Shown piece after piece: positions 1 to 8,864 of a stretch of DNA of 64,000 bases. This DNA comes from CAVUBL01 sp963739795 (lineage in GTDB: Bacteria > Acidobacteriota > Thermoanaerobaculia > Multivoradales > DATKCC01): positions 372,001-436,000 of the forward strand of contig CAVUBL010000010.1 of the NCBI GenBank assembly GCA_963739795.1. The letters are read 5' to 3'. Position numbers and translations under genes: made by a program. Under the pieces are notes generated by a model. The model saw only the letters and a program-made list of their open reading frames with translations, was not told the origin of the DNA and did no database searches. Position 1 is the stretch's first letter. Each line of letters opens with the position of its first letter.

Positions 1-334
1 GCGCGACGTCGCCGAGGACATCGGCATGCACGAGTCGACGGTCAGCCGGGTGGTCTCCAACAAGTACATCCACACGCCGCGTGGCGTGCTACCGATGAAG
101 TACTTCTTCCACAGCGGGATCGACCGCGAGTACGGAGAGGAGATCTCCTCGCTCACCGTCAAGCGGAAGATCGAGCACATGATCGCGGAGGAAGACCCCA
201 AGAACCCGCTGTCCGACAGCGAGCTGATGCGCATGCTCAACCGTGAGGGGATCCAGATCGCACGCCGAACCGTCGCGAAGTACCGCGACGAGCTCAACAT
301 CCCCTCCTCGACCGAACGCAAACAGATCTTCTAG
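1..334 (+). CDS. rpoN: RNA polymerase sigma-54 factor, C-terminal fragment
   Basis: The last 110 residues of sigma-54, read from base 2; the gene begins left of the window. Sigma-54 directs RNA polymerase to -24/-12 promoters and needs an AAA+ activator to melt DNA. Visible are the helix-turn-helix part (IGMHESTVSRVVSNKY) and, near the end, the RpoN box ARRTVAKYR, the family signature that contacts the -24 element. The frame ends normally with TAG. hpf follows 47 bases later, the usual rpoN-hpf-ptsN order. The same window encodes a regulator of the sigma-54 activator family (23630-25435), although that protein lacks the loop needed to touch sigma-54. Confidence 0.95.
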   Translation, partial: RDVAEDIGMHESTVSRVVSNKYIHTPRGVLPMKYFFHSGIDREYGEEISSLTVKRKIEHMIAEEDPKNPLSDSELMRMLNREGIQIARRTVAKYRDELNIPSSTERKQIF

Positions 335-381
335 GAGCGTGCTCCTACGAGAGTCTCTTCCGAAGGGAGGCGAGATCTACG

Positions 382-939
382 ATGAACATCGAGTACGTCG
401 GAAGGAACTTCGAGGTCGACGAGAAGGTCCGGGAATTCACCGAAGGCAAGCTCGCCAAGAAAGTCACCAAGTTCGTCGGCGACCCCGTTGAGATCCGAGT
501 CACCCTCGAGACCGAGAAGCACCGTAACATCGCCGACCTCCACATCGCCCACAAGCATGGCGTCCTCCAGGCCACGGAGGAGACCGGGGACATGTACGAG
601 GCCATCAACATGGCCGTCGACAAGGTGGAGAAGCAGGCCCGCCGGTCGAAGAAGAAGTTCTTCGACCGGCGTCGGCGCGCCGACAGGGAGACGATCAACG
701 GTCAGCGCTGGCCCATGGACGTCCTCGCCCGCGAGAGCCTCGGAGGCCAGTCCGGCCCCCGGATCATCAAGTCCACCCATCTGCCGATCAAGCCCATGTC
801 CATCGACGAGGCGGCACTCTGGCTCGAGGACGGCAAGAACGAGTTCGTCGTCTTCCGGGACTCGACCTCGGACCGGATCAACGTCCTCTACAAGCGCAAG
901 GACAACAACTACGGCCTGATCGCGCCCGAGCTGATGTAG
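382..939 (+). CDS. hpf: Ribosome hibernation promoting factor, long form
   Basis: A 185-residue protein that binds the small subunit and dimerises ribosomes into inactive 100S particles in slow growth. Residues 1-100 form the S30AE domain (MNIEYVGRNFEVDEKVREF start). Residues 125-185 form the extra dimerisation domain of long HPF (LPIKPMSIDEAALWLEDGKN through NNYGLIAPELM), so this is the long rather than the short E. coli type. A GGGAGG ribosome site lies about ten bases before the ATG. Position between rpoN and ptsN is the standard arrangement. Confidence 0.95.
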   Translation: MNIEYVGRNFEVDEKVREFTEGKLAKKVTKFVGDPVEIRVTLETEKHRNIADLHIAHKHGVLQATEETGDMYEAINMAVDKVEKQARRSKKKFFDRRRRADRETINGQRWPMDVLARESLGGQSGPRIIKSTHLPIKPMSIDEAALWLEDGKNEFVVFRDSTSDRINVLYKRKDNNYGLIAPELM

Positions 940-1014
940 CGGCCCGGGGCACGACTCCGGCGACCGGGCCGCAGGCCGACCCGGTCGCGGGCTCCTGAAC
1001 GGGGGCGAGCACCC

Positions 1015-1467
1015 ATGCGACTCGACGCTCTGACCGGTCCCGAGCTGATCTTCCCCGGGCTCGAGGCCTCCGCCGGGGAGGACGTGCTGCGCCAGCTCTC
1101 CCAGAACCTGGAGGAGCAGCGCGTCATCCGCGACGCCCGTGAGCTCTACGACAAGCTCCTCGACCGCGAGAAGCTCGGGTCGACGGGAATCGGCTCCGGC
1201 GTCGCGATCCCGCACTGCAAGCTCAAGGGGTTGGGCCACGCCGTCCTCGCCATCGGAATCTGCCGCCAGGGAGTGGAGTTTCAAGCCACGGACTCCGAGC
1301 CCGTCCGCCTCTTCTTCCTGGCGGTCTCTCCCAGCGACGCGCCGGCGGTCCATCTCCAGGTGCTGGCGGCGATCTCCAAGTGGATCAAAGCCGACAGCCA
1401 CGTTCCGCGGCTGCTCAAGCTCGACGACCCCCACGACATCTACCGGCTGCTCGAGGAAGAGGGATGA
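1015..1467 (+). CDS. ptsN: PTS nitrogen-regulatory EIIA protein
   Basis: A 150-residue EIIA of the fructose/nitrogen family, phosphorylated by HPr-type phosphocarriers and used for regulation rather than sugar uptake. The active histidine lies in GSGVAIPHCKLKG at about residue 64. Length matches PtsN (150-160 residues). Its TGA overlaps the ATG of hprK (ATGA), implying translational coupling. With no EIIB or EIIC gene in the window, a regulatory role is the best reading. Confidence 0.93.
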   Translation: MRLDALTGPELIFPGLEASAGEDVLRQLSQNLEEQRVIRDARELYDKLLDREKLGSTGIGSGVAIPHCKLKGLGHAVLAIGICRQGVEFQATDSEPVRLFFLAVSPSDAPAVHLQVLAAISKWIKADSHVPRLLKLDDPHDIYRLLEEEG

Positions 1468-2492
1468 AGCGGCGGCGCGGCGAGGAGCGGCGCCGGGCCG
1501 AGGGGGGAGAGCGGCGAGACGGCGTGCTCAGGACCTCCGCCGACGCCTCGGTCACCGTCGAAGACCTCCTCGACGAGGAGCTCGGAGACCTCCAGCTCGA
1601 GGTGCTCTCGGGCCAGAAGCACCTGGACAACCCGGTCACCAACCCGCGGGTGCAGAAGCCGGGGCTCGCCTTCGCGGGCTACTATCCGTACATCAAGCCG
1701 GGCCGCGTCCAGATCGTGGGGGAGAGCGAGACGGCCTATCTCAAGACCCTGGAGCCCGAGGAGCGGGCGTTGCGCTTCGACACCATCACCTCGCTGCCGG
1801 TGCCGGTGTTCGTCGTCACCAAGGGGCTGCCGCCCCTCGAGGATTTCCTCAGCCTCTGCCGGCAGCGCGAGGTGCCGGTGCTCACGTCGCCCGCGCTGTC
1901 GTCCCAGGTGATCAAGCAAATCAGCTACTTTCTCGAGGACCGACTGGTGCCGCTAACCCACATCCACGGCGTGCTCCTCGACGTCTACGGCCTCGGCGTG
2001 CTGCTGATCGGTGGCAGTGGGGTCGGCAAGAGCGAGTGCGCCCTCGACCTCATCACCCGGGGCCACAGCCTCGTCTCCGATGACCGCGTGACGGTCAAGC
2101 GCTACCCCAACGGAGACCTCATCGGCTTCTCCGAGGGCCCTCTGCGCCACCACATGGAGCTGCGCGGCCTCGGGATCATCAACGTCCAGGACCTGTTCGG
2201 CCTGGCGGCGGTCCGCGAGCGCAAGAGCATCGACCTCGTGGTCGAGCTCGAGCCCTGGCGCGAGGGGGAGCAGTACGACCGCCTGGGTCTCGACGAGAGT
2301 CTGTACGACATCCTCGACACGCCCTGCCCGTACATCCGGATGCCGGTCGCCCTCGGGCGCAACGTCTCGAACCTGGTGGAGATCGCAGCCCGCAACCACG
2401 TGCTCAAGCTCCAGGGGCACCACTCGGCGCAGGAGTTCGCCCGCAAGCTCAGCGACGAGCTCGACCGCAAGCGGAGCGAGGGGGAGGAGTGA
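1464..2492 (+). CDS. hprK: HPr kinase/phosphorylase
   Basis: Bifunctional enzyme that phosphorylates or dephosphorylates HPr on its regulatory serine. The 342-residue protein has an N-terminal domain, then the Walker A loop GGSGVGKSECALDL and HPr-kinase signature MPVALGRNVSNLVEIAARN near the C-terminus. ATG at 1464 is chosen because it overlaps the ptsN stop and gives a family-sized product. The first 25 residues are Arg-rich and probably unstructured. Its substrate ptsH lies three genes downstream; the target serine is present there. The stop overlaps the rapZ GTG. Confidence 0.95.
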   Translation: MKRRRGEERRRAEGGERRDGVLRTSADASVTVEDLLDEELGDLQLEVLSGQKHLDNPVTNPRVQKPGLAFAGYYPYIKPGRVQIVGESETAYLKTLEPEERALRFDTITSLPVPVFVVTKGLPPLEDFLSLCRQREVPVLTSPALSSQVIKQISYFLEDRLVPLTHIHGVLLDVYGLGVLLIGGSGVGKSECALDLITRGHSLVSDDRVTVKRYPNGDLIGFSEGPLRHHMELRGLGIINVQDLFGLAAVRERKSIDLVVELEPWREGEQYDRLGLDESLYDILDTPCPYIRMPVALGRNVSNLVEIAARNHVLKLQGHHSAQEFARKLSDELDRKRSEGEE

Positions 2493-3373
2493 GCCAGGAC
2501 CCGGATCCGGCGCGAGGCAAGCTGGTGCTCATCACCGGGCTCTCCGGCTCGGGCAAGAGCTCGGTGGCGAAGTGCTTCGAGGACCTCGGCTACCACACGG
2601 TCGACAACCTTCCGCTGCCCTTGCTCCGGGAGTTCCTGCGCCGTCCCCTCGAGCTCGTCGAGGGCAACGACCGGATCGCCGTGGTCACCGACGTCCGGGC
2701 GCCGCGCTTCGCCGAGGAGCTGCCCCGCCTGATCGAGGAGATCGACGCCGCCCGGCTCGAGCCGACGGTGCTCTTCCTCGAGGCGTCGGACCCGAGCATC
2801 GTCCGGCGTTTCTCCGAGACCCGCAGGCCCCATCCCCTGGCCGCCGACCGCCCTCTGCTGGAGGGGATCGCCCGCGAGCGCGAGCTGCTCGGCGACCTTC
2901 GTAGCCGGGCCGACATGATCCTAGACACCAGCGAGTGGACGATCCACGAGATCCGGAACCAGATTTACCGGAACTTCTCGGAGGGCACGAGCGAAGGCCC
3001 GGAGATGGTGGTCTCGCTGGTCAGCTTCGGATTCAAGAACGGCACGCCCTACGGCGCAGACCTGCTCTTCGACGTGCGCTTCCTGCCCAACCCCCACTTC
3101 GTCCCGCGGCTGAGGGACCTGACAGGGCGCGACGCGCCGGTTCGGGAGTTCCTCGAGGATCAGACCGAGTACGGCGAGATTCTGGACCGGCTGGTCGAGC
3201 TCTTGCGCTATCTACTTCCCCGGTATCGGCGCGAGAACCGGAGCTATGTCTCGATCGCCGTCGGCTGCACCGGCGGGCACCATCGATCGGTGGCGGTCTG
3301 CGAAGCGCTGAGCGAACGGCTGGACGACGTCGGCTGGCAGGTGCGAGTGATCCACCGCGACCTTGCGCGCTGA
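2489..3373 (+). CDS. rapZ: RapZ/YvcJ nucleotide-binding protein
   Basis: A 294-residue P-loop protein of the RapZ family; in E. coli it is an RNase adaptor for GlmZ small RNA and senses glucosamine-6-phosphate, in other phyla its role is less clear. Walker A GLSGSGKSSVAKCFEDLGYH sits at residues 16-35, and the C-terminal signature AVGCTGGHHRSVAVCEALSE is intact. Start is GTG at 2489, in a GTGA overlap with hprK. A 9-bp hairpin follows directly after the stop. The association with hprK and ptsN is common. Confidence 0.94.
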   Translation: MSQDPDPARGKLVLITGLSGSGKSSVAKCFEDLGYHTVDNLPLPLLREFLRRPLELVEGNDRIAVVTDVRAPRFAEELPRLIEEIDAARLEPTVLFLEASDPSIVRRFSETRRPHPLAADRPLLEGIARERELLGDLRSRADMILDTSEWTIHEIRNQIYRNFSEGTSEGPEMVVSLVSFGFKNGTPYGADLLFDVRFLPNPHFVPRLRDLTGRDAPVREFLEDQTEYGEILDRLVELLRYLLPRYRRENRSYVSIAVGCTGGHHRSVAVCEALSERLDDVGWQVRVIHRDLAR

Positions 3374-3376
3374 CGG

Positions 3377-3404
3377 CACGGGAAGGCAAGACCGTCTTCC
3401 CGTG
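3377..3404 (+). terminator. Hairpin after rapZ
   Basis: Perfect 9-bp inverted repeat CACGGGAAG / CTTCCCGTG with a 10-base loop, four bases after the rapZ stop. The following bases (TTGAACAG) hold no U-run, so it would be a weak intrinsic terminator, a pause, or an mRNA 3' stabiliser. The 126-bp gap to the next gene is the first real break in the operon, which fits a partial terminator. Confidence 0.5.
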
Positions 3405-3499
3405 TTGAACAGAGTGCAAACGGCCCGAGTCTGGTAGGCTTGAGGCCACGAGGTTTCTCACCGAGGTCGCACCCCCCTATTTAGCCCCCAGTTCAGATT

Positions 3500-4009
3500 A
3501 TGATCGGGACCCTGATCCTGAGCCACGGCCGCCTCGCCGACGAGCTCCTTTCGGCCGCCCGGACCATCACCGGGGGCCTCGAGGGCTTCGACGCGCTCTC
3601 CCTGGAATGGAGCGACGGCTTCGACGAGGCCCAGACCCAGATTCGCGCCGCCCTCGAGCGCCTCGACCGGGGCGAGGGCGTCCTGATCCTCACCGACATG
3701 TTCGGGGGCACGCCGTGCAACGTCGCCCTGACCTTCCTCGATCCGGGGAGGGTGGAGATCGTCACCGGCGTCAACCTGCCCATGGTCGTCCGCCTCGCCT
3801 GCCTCGGGCGGAATGAGCTCTCCCTCTCCGAGGCCGCGCGCTGGCTGTGCGACAAAGGCCGGCGCAGCATCTGCCTGGCGAGCGACATCCAGGCTGAGCG
3901 CTGTTCGCCCGTCGGCGGCCCGCGAGCCGAGGACGAGATGTGCGAGGCGGCGGTCGCCGATGTCCGACATCCGGCCACGGTCGGTGCCGGACCCGAGGAC
4001 GGCGGGTGA
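3500..4009 (+). CDS. Mannose-family PTS EIIA domain protein
   Basis: A 169-residue EIIA of the mannose family (ManX N-terminal domain type). The phosphorylatable histidine is in LILSHGRLADELL at residue 9. The motif LILTDMFGGTPCNVAL is typical. Residues beyond about 135 form a tail of unknown role that is longer than a bare EIIA domain. No EIIB/C/D partners are nearby, so it probably serves regulation. Its stop overlaps the GTG of ptsH. Confidence 0.88.
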   Translation: MIGTLILSHGRLADELLSAARTITGGLEGFDALSLEWSDGFDEAQTQIRAALERLDRGEGVLILTDMFGGTPCNVALTFLDPGRVEIVTGVNLPMVVRLACLGRNELSLSEAARWLCDKGRRSICLASDIQAERCSPVGGPRAEDEMCEAAVADVRHPATVGAGPEDGG

Positions 4010-4275
4010 TCGAGCGCGACGTCGAGATCGTCAACCGCCTCGGTCTTCATGCTCGCGCCGCCTCCAAGCTCGTCCACCTGGCAGCGACGTTCCGGAGCGA
4101 CATCACCCTGGTTCGGGACGGCGAGGACGTGGACGCCAAGAGCATTCTCGGAATCCTGCTTCTGGCGGCGGGGCAGGGCGACCGCCTCGTCCTGCACTGC
4201 GACGGCGAGGACGAGGAGCAGGCGATCGCGGCGATCACCCGGCTGATCGCGGACCGCTTCGACGAAGAGGTGTGA
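4006..4275 (+). CDS. ptsH: Phosphocarrier protein HPr
   Basis: An 89-residue HPr that passes phosphate from EI to EIIA proteins. The EI-phosphorylated histidine is in NRLGLHARAASKLV, and the serine target of HprK is in DAKSILGILLLAA, so both regulatory inputs are present. GTG at 4006 is preferred: it overlaps the EIIA stop as GTGA and gives the standard HPr length, whereas upstream in-frame codons add an unrelated Arg-rich stretch. Overlaps ptsI. Confidence 0.93.
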   Translation: MIERDVEIVNRLGLHARAASKLVHLAATFRSDITLVRDGEDVDAKSILGILLLAAGQGDRLVLHCDGEDEEQAIAAITRLIADRFDEEV

Positions 4276-6053
4276 ACGAGGCGAGCGTGAAACGGACGCA
4301 GATGCAGACTCTCAAGGGCGTCGGCGTCTCCGACGGCGTCGCCATCGGACGGGCGGTGGTCGTGGAGACCCGTACCCTCGAGGTCTACCGAATTCCCCTG
4401 GCGGGGGAGGACCTCGAGGCCGAGCTCGAACGCTTCGCCGAGGCGGTGGAGCAGGCGCGGGCCGAGGTGAGCCGCACCCGGCAGCGGGCCGGCGAGGACC
4501 TCGGAGAGCACACGGGCGCGATCTTCGACGCCCACCTCCTGGTGCTCTGCGACACGGGCTTCCTCGACCGGGTCACCGAGCGGATCCGCGACGAGCGGGT
4601 CAACGCCGAGTGGGCCGTCTACCGCGCCGCCGAGGAGTACGCGGGCCGCTTCGCGGCGATGGAAAACGAGTACATCCGCGAGCGGCGGGCCGATCTGGAG
4701 GACGTGGTCCAGCACCTGCTGCGCCGCCTCCAGGGCATCTCGCATCACGAGCTCTCGGAGGTGGAGGGCCCGATGGTCATCGTGGCCGACGACCTGACGC
4801 CTTCCGAGGCCGTCCGGCTCGGACGCGATCGGGCCGTGGGCTTCGCCATCGAGAGCGGCGGCCGCACCTCTCACACGACGATCATCGCGCGCTCCCTGGG
4901 GCTGCCCACGGTCACCGGCCTGGGCCGGGTGACCGAGCTGGTCACGGACGAGGACCCGGTGATCATCGACGGCGAGCGCGGCCTGGTGATCTTGCACCCG
5001 ACAGGACCCATGCTCGCCCGCTACCGCCGTCGCCTGGCCGAGATGGAGAGCCGTGAGATCTCCCTTCTCGAAACCCGGGAGCTGCCGGCCCGGACCCGCG
5101 ACGGGCTGGACGTGCAGCTCATGGCCAACATCGACCTGCCCGAAGAGCTCGACGACGTGCTGGCTTTCGGGGCCCGAGGGATCGGCCTGTACCGCAGCGA
5201 GTTCCTGTACATCGAGAAGAGCCCGGAGCTGCCGACCGAGGAGGAGCACCTGGCCCTCTACCGGCACCTGGTCGAGGCCGCCGCCCCGGAGCCGGTCATC
5301 ATCCGCACCTACGACCTCGGTGGGCGCAAGCTCGCCCAGGAGCTCCTGGAGACCCACGAGGACAATCCGGTCCTCGGCCTGCGGGGAATCCGCCTGACCC
5401 TGGCGCGGCCGGAGGTCTTCAAGGCCCAGGTCCGGGCCCTGCTGCGGGCCGGGATCTACGGCGACCTGCGGTTGATGCTGCCCATGATCTCCGGCCTCGA
5501 CGAGGTCCGCGCGTTCCGTGCGTTCGCCACCGGCGTCATGAGCGAGCTCGACGCCGAGGGCCTCGAGTACCGGCGGGACCTGCCCCTCGGCGTCATGATC
5601 GAGGTGCCCTCCGCGGCGGTCATCGCGGACGTCCTGTCCCGGGAGGTCGACTTCTTCTCGGTCGGCACCAACGACCTGATCCAGTACTCCCTGGCGGTCG
5701 ATCGCAACAACGAGCACGTGGCCGACCTCTACCAGCCCACCCATCCCGCGATTCTGCGCATGCTACGCTTCGTGATCGACAGCGCGGATCGGGCCGGGAT
5801 CGAAGTGGGCCTGTGCGGCGAGATGGCGGCGGACCCGCGATACGCTCCGCTGCTGATCGGGCTGGGGCTGCGGCGCCTGTCGATGACGCCGCGTTCGGTG
5901 CCCGCGCTCAAGCAGCGTATTCGAGGGCTCGAGGCCGGCGCCCTCGCCGAGCTCGCCGAGCGCTGCCTCGAGCTCGGAACCGCCGCCGAGGTCGAGGACC
6001 TCCTCGACACGGAGCTCGACGAGATGCCCGAAGTCGCCGCGGGCGGACCGTAG
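4272..6053 (+). CDS. ptsI: PTS enzyme I, PEP-protein phosphotransferase
   Basis: Enzyme I takes phosphate from PEP and gives it to HPr. The 593-residue chain has the N-terminal HPr-binding region, the phosphohistidine swivel with active His in SGGRTSHTTIIARSLG (about residue 197), and the C-terminal PEP-binding barrel with VGTNDLIQYSLAVDRNN and the conserved cysteine in VGLCGEMAADP. Start at GTG 4272 overlaps the ptsH stop; GTG 4287 and ATG 4302 are in-frame alternatives nearer the family N-terminus. Confidence 0.94.
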   Translation: MNEASVKRTQMQTLKGVGVSDGVAIGRAVVVETRTLEVYRIPLAGEDLEAELERFAEAVEQARAEVSRTRQRAGEDLGEHTGAIFDAHLLVLCDTGFLDRVTERIRDERVNAEWAVYRAAEEYAGRFAAMENEYIRERRADLEDVVQHLLRRLQGISHHELSEVEGPMVIVADDLTPSEAVRLGRDRAVGFAIESGGRTSHTTIIARSLGLPTVTGLGRVTELVTDEDPVIIDGERGLVILHPTGPMLARYRRRLAEMESREISLLETRELPARTRDGLDVQLMANIDLPEELDDVLAFGARGIGLYRSEFLYIEKSPELPTEEEHLALYRHLVEAAAPEPVIIRTYDLGGRKLAQELLETHEDNPVLGLRGIRLTLARPEVFKAQVRALLRAGIYGDLRLMLPMISGLDEVRAFRAFATGVMSELDAEGLEYRRDLPLGVMIEVPSAAVIADVLSREVDFFSVGTNDLIQYSLAVDRNNEHVADLYQPTHPAILRMLRFVIDSADRAGIEVGLCGEMAADPRYAPLLIGLGLRRLSMTPRSVPALKQRIRGLEAGALAELAERCLELGTAAEVEDLLDTELDEMPEVAAGGP

Positions 6054-6083
6054 CAGTCGCCCCACAGTGGAGAGGAGCGAACC

Positions 6084-7007
6084 ATGACGCTCAACGAGGC
6101 CCGGACGATGAACCTGATCCTCGCGGGCGTGCTCATCGCCGGGCTCTCCTCCTGCGCCTCGCCGCGCCGGCCCGAGCTGCCGGGGCCCGGCGAGCTCTCG
6201 CCCCCACACGACGACATCCCCGCAAACGTCGAGGCGGCGGCGCGGGCGACGGAGACTCCACCCCCGGGCCAGGATCCCAACGACGCCTCCGCGGCCTCCG
6301 CGAAGAGCCCGGACAGCGAGAAGGGCCAGAAGGACTCCAACTCCGAGAGGCCGAGCTCGAAGGTCATCGTGATCGAGCGTGCCAAGAGCACCCGCGGCCA
6401 GACCCTGGCCGAGGCCGCGCAGGCGGCCCGTGAGAGCCGCGCCAAGGCCGGGCCGTCGGTGGCCTCGGTAACCAACGAGAACCTCAAGGACTACCAGGAC
6501 GCCCGCCTGACCTTCGCCCAGCCGGAGCCCAAGACCGCGGCCGACACGGCGGCGGAGACGCCGGACAAGGCAGGCAAGGGCGCGAAGGGAGAGAAGTACT
6601 GGAGCTCCCGGGTACTCGACCTGCGCCTGGCCCTGCGCGGCGCGGTCGACCGGTACGACGACCTCCAGACCAAGGCGGCGGGCCTGCGTCGGAGCTTCTA
6701 CGCCGAAGACGATCCCTACGTCCGGGACGGCCAGATCAAGCCCGCGTGGGACCGGGCCCTCGACCAGATCGCCACCACCCGCAAGTCGATTCACGACCTC
6801 CAGGACCAGCTCAGCGAGACCCTGGAGGAGGGGCGCAGGGCCGGCGCATTGCCCGGCTGGCTGCGCGAGGGCATCGACCTCGAGCCGAGCGCCGACGAGC
6901 TGCCGCCGCCCGAGGCCAAGGCGAAGCCCGGCGAGCCGACGACCTACGAGCCCGAGGAGCCCAAGATCCTCGATGAGTCGGCTCAGCCACCCCCGGCCGC
7001 CGTATGA
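6084..7007 (+). CDS. Predicted lipoprotein, helical, unknown function
   Basis: I do not recognise this 307-residue protein. It starts with a lipoprotein signal peptide: after MTLNEART comes MNLILAGVLIAGLSSC, with LSSC as lipobox (Cys at about residue 24). A GAGAGGAG ribosome site fits ATG 6084; ATG 6108 is possible. The mature part begins with a low-complexity Pro/Ala/Ser/Lys stretch (about 30-130) and continues with a charged, probably helical segment (about 170-260) and a Pro/Glu-rich tail. Its stop overlaps the miaB ATG. An envelope role is inferred only from the signal. Confidence 0.75.
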   Translation: MTLNEARTMNLILAGVLIAGLSSCASPRRPELPGPGELSPPHDDIPANVEAAARATETPPPGQDPNDASAASAKSPDSEKGQKDSNSERPSSKVIVIERAKSTRGQTLAEAAQAARESRAKAGPSVASVTNENLKDYQDARLTFAQPEPKTAADTAAETPDKAGKGAKGEKYWSSRVLDLRLALRGAVDRYDDLQTKAAGLRRSFYAEDDPYVRDGQIKPAWDRALDQIATTRKSIHDLQDQLSETLEEGRRAGALPGWLREGIDLEPSADELPPPEAKAKPGEPTTYEPEEPKILDESAQPPPAAV

Positions 7008-8332
7008 CGACGCCCCTCCGCCGGCCCCGGCGCTTCTTCATCGAGACCTGGGGCTGCCAGATGAACGAGCTCGACAGCCAGAGGATGGCGGGGCAGCTCA
7101 TGCAGCAAGGCCTGCTCCCGACGCGGGAGCCTTCCGAAGCGGACGTGCTCTTGCTCAATTCCTGTAGTGTGCGCGATAATGCTGAAAATAAAGTATACTC
7201 GCGAATCGGTGAGTACCGCGCCCTGAAGGAGACTCGCGATCTCCTGATCGGGCTCTGCGGTTGCGTCGCCCAGCAGGAGGGCAAAGCCGCCCTCGATCGA
7301 GCGCCGGAGCTCGACTTCGTTCTCGGACCGGCGCGGGTGGGGGAGTTGCGCGAAGTGCTCGCCCGGCGCCTGGCCGGCGAGCGAGTGGTGGCCACCGGCT
7401 TTCCGGAGACCCGGGCGTTCGACCTCGACGCCGTGTCGAGGGACGGCGGCTACAAGGGGATGGTCACCTGCATCGAGGGCTGCGACAAGCGCTGCACGTT
7501 CTGCATCGTGCCCCGCACCCGCGGCCCCGAGCGCTGCCGACCCATGGCGGAGGTGCTGGCCGAGGTCCGTCACCTGGTGGACTACGGATTCCGCGAGATC
7601 GAGCTCCTGGGCCAGACGATCAACCACTGGCGGGAGCCCGACGGCGAGGAGGACTTTGCAGACCTTCTGGACGCCGTGGCTCAGATCCCCGGTGTCGAGC
7701 GCCTGCGCTTCATCACCTCGTACCCTCGGGACTTCAGCGACGGGATGATCGCGGCCTTCGCCCGCCACCCGAACGTCTGCCCCTATCTCCATCTGCCCGT
7801 CCAGTCCGGCTCCGACCCGGTCCTCCGGCGCATGGGCCGCGGTTACACCGTGGCCTCCTATCTCGATCTGGTCGAGCGCATCCGGGAGGCTCGGCCCGAC
7901 GTGGTGCTCTCCACCGACCTGATCGTGGGCTTCCCCGGCGAGACCGAGGAGCAGTTCCGGGAGACCGTCCGCCTGGTCGAGCGGGTGCGCTACGGGTCGC
8001 TCTACGCCTTCAAGTACTCGCCCCGCCCGGGCACCGCGGCGCCGCGTCTCGACGGGAGCGTCCCTCTCGAGGTGGCCAACCGGCGCCTCAACGACCTCTT
8101 CTCGGTGCAGGCCCAGATCCAGCACGGTCTCAACCGCGCGCTGGTGGGGAAGGCGTTCGAGGTCCTCGTGACCGGCTGGGGCAAGGAGCCCGGCTATCAG
8201 ACCGGACGCACCCCCTGCCACCGGATGGTGAGCTTCGCCAGCGCCGGCGAGCCCGCCGAGCTCGGGAGCCTCGTCCCGGTGGTGGTGGAGCAGGCCTTCC
8301 CCCACAGCCTGGTCGGCCGACGAGCAACTTGA
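7004..8332 (+). CDS. miaB: tRNA-2-methylthio-N6-dimethylallyladenosine synthase
   Basis: Radical-SAM methylthiotransferase that adds a methylthio group to i6A37 of tRNAs reading U-starting codons. The 442-residue protein has the UPF0004 domain with cluster cysteines at C18, C54 and C87, the radical-SAM triad C160-x3-C164-x2-C167 (CDKRCTFCIVPRTRG), and a C-terminal TRAM domain. ATG 7004 overlaps the preceding stop. Codons 52-65 around the conserved NSCSVRDNAENK are strikingly AT-rich compared with the rest. Confidence 0.95.
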   Translation: MTTPLRRPRRFFIETWGCQMNELDSQRMAGQLMQQGLLPTREPSEADVLLLNSCSVRDNAENKVYSRIGEYRALKETRDLLIGLCGCVAQQEGKAALDRAPELDFVLGPARVGELREVLARRLAGERVVATGFPETRAFDLDAVSRDGGYKGMVTCIEGCDKRCTFCIVPRTRGPERCRPMAEVLAEVRHLVDYGFREIELLGQTINHWREPDGEEDFADLLDAVAQIPGVERLRFITSYPRDFSDGMIAAFARHPNVCPYLHLPVQSGSDPVLRRMGRGYTVASYLDLVERIREARPDVVLSTDLIVGFPGETEEQFRETVRLVERVRYGSLYAFKYSPRPGTAAPRLDGSVPLEVANRRLNDLFSVQAQIQHGLNRALVGKAFEVLVTGWGKEPGYQTGRTPCHRMVSFASAGEPAELGSLVPVVVEQAFPHSLVGRRAT

Positions 8333-8357
8333 CCTTCGGGCAGCCGCCCCTCAGAAT
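8329..8357 (+). promoter_or_regulatory. Sigma-70-type promoter for the bfn gene, leaderless
   Basis: TTGACC at 8329-8334 (overlapping the miaB stop) and CAGAAT at 8352-8357 are separated by exactly 17 bp. The ATG is six bases after the -10, so transcription would start at or next to the start codon. No Shine-Dalgarno sequence precedes this ATG. Confidence 0.55.
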
Positions 8358-8363
8358 AGATCC

Positions 8364-8864
8364 ATGCCAGAGACCGCTGAAGAGCTTCGCATGGAGATCA
8401 AGGGGCTGATGCTCGACCCGGCGTCGAACGTGCCCATCGTCATCCTGCGAGACGAGGAGAGCGATGTCTTCCTCCCGATCTGGATCGGGGTCTTCGAGGC
8501 GAATGCCATCGCCCTGCGCATCGAGGGCGTGGAGCCACCCCGGCCCATGACCCACGACCTCCTGCTCTCGAGCCTTCAGAGCCTCGACGCCGTCATCGAG
8601 CGGATCGTCATCTCGGATCTCCGGGACAGCACCTTCTTCGCCCGGATCCATCTGGATCGCCGCGGGGAGAAGCTCACCCTCGACTCCCGGCCGAGTGATG
8701 CCATCGCCCTGGCGCTCCGAGCCGAGGCCCCCATCTTCGTGCTTCGCGCAGTCCTCGAGAAGGCGCGGGCGGTGGACGTGGACGCAGGCGCCTCGGACGA
8801 GGAGAAAATCCGCAAGATGCTCGAGGAGCTCGGTCCCGAGGACCTCGGCAAGTACACGATGTAG
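8364..8864 (+). CDS. Bifunctional nuclease family protein (DUF151)
   Basis: A 166-residue protein of the BFN/DUF151 family, named after a plant RNase/DNase; the bacterial role is poorly defined. Recognised from MEIKGLMLDPASNVPIVILR, FLPIWIGVFEANAIALRIEG and RPSDAIALALRAEAPIF, the conserved family blocks. The C-terminus is acidic (DEEKIRKMLEELGPEDLGKY). The start ATG 8364 sits directly after a promoter-like sequence without a ribosome site. It is separately transcribed from miaB in this view. Confidence 0.88.
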   Translation: MPETAEELRMEIKGLMLDPASNVPIVILRDEESDVFLPIWIGVFEANAIALRIEGVEPPRPMTHDLLLSSLQSLDAVIERIVISDLRDSTFFARIHLDRRGEKLTLDSRPSDAIALALRAEAPIFVLRAVLEKARAVDVDAGASDEEKIRKMLEELGPEDLGKYTM

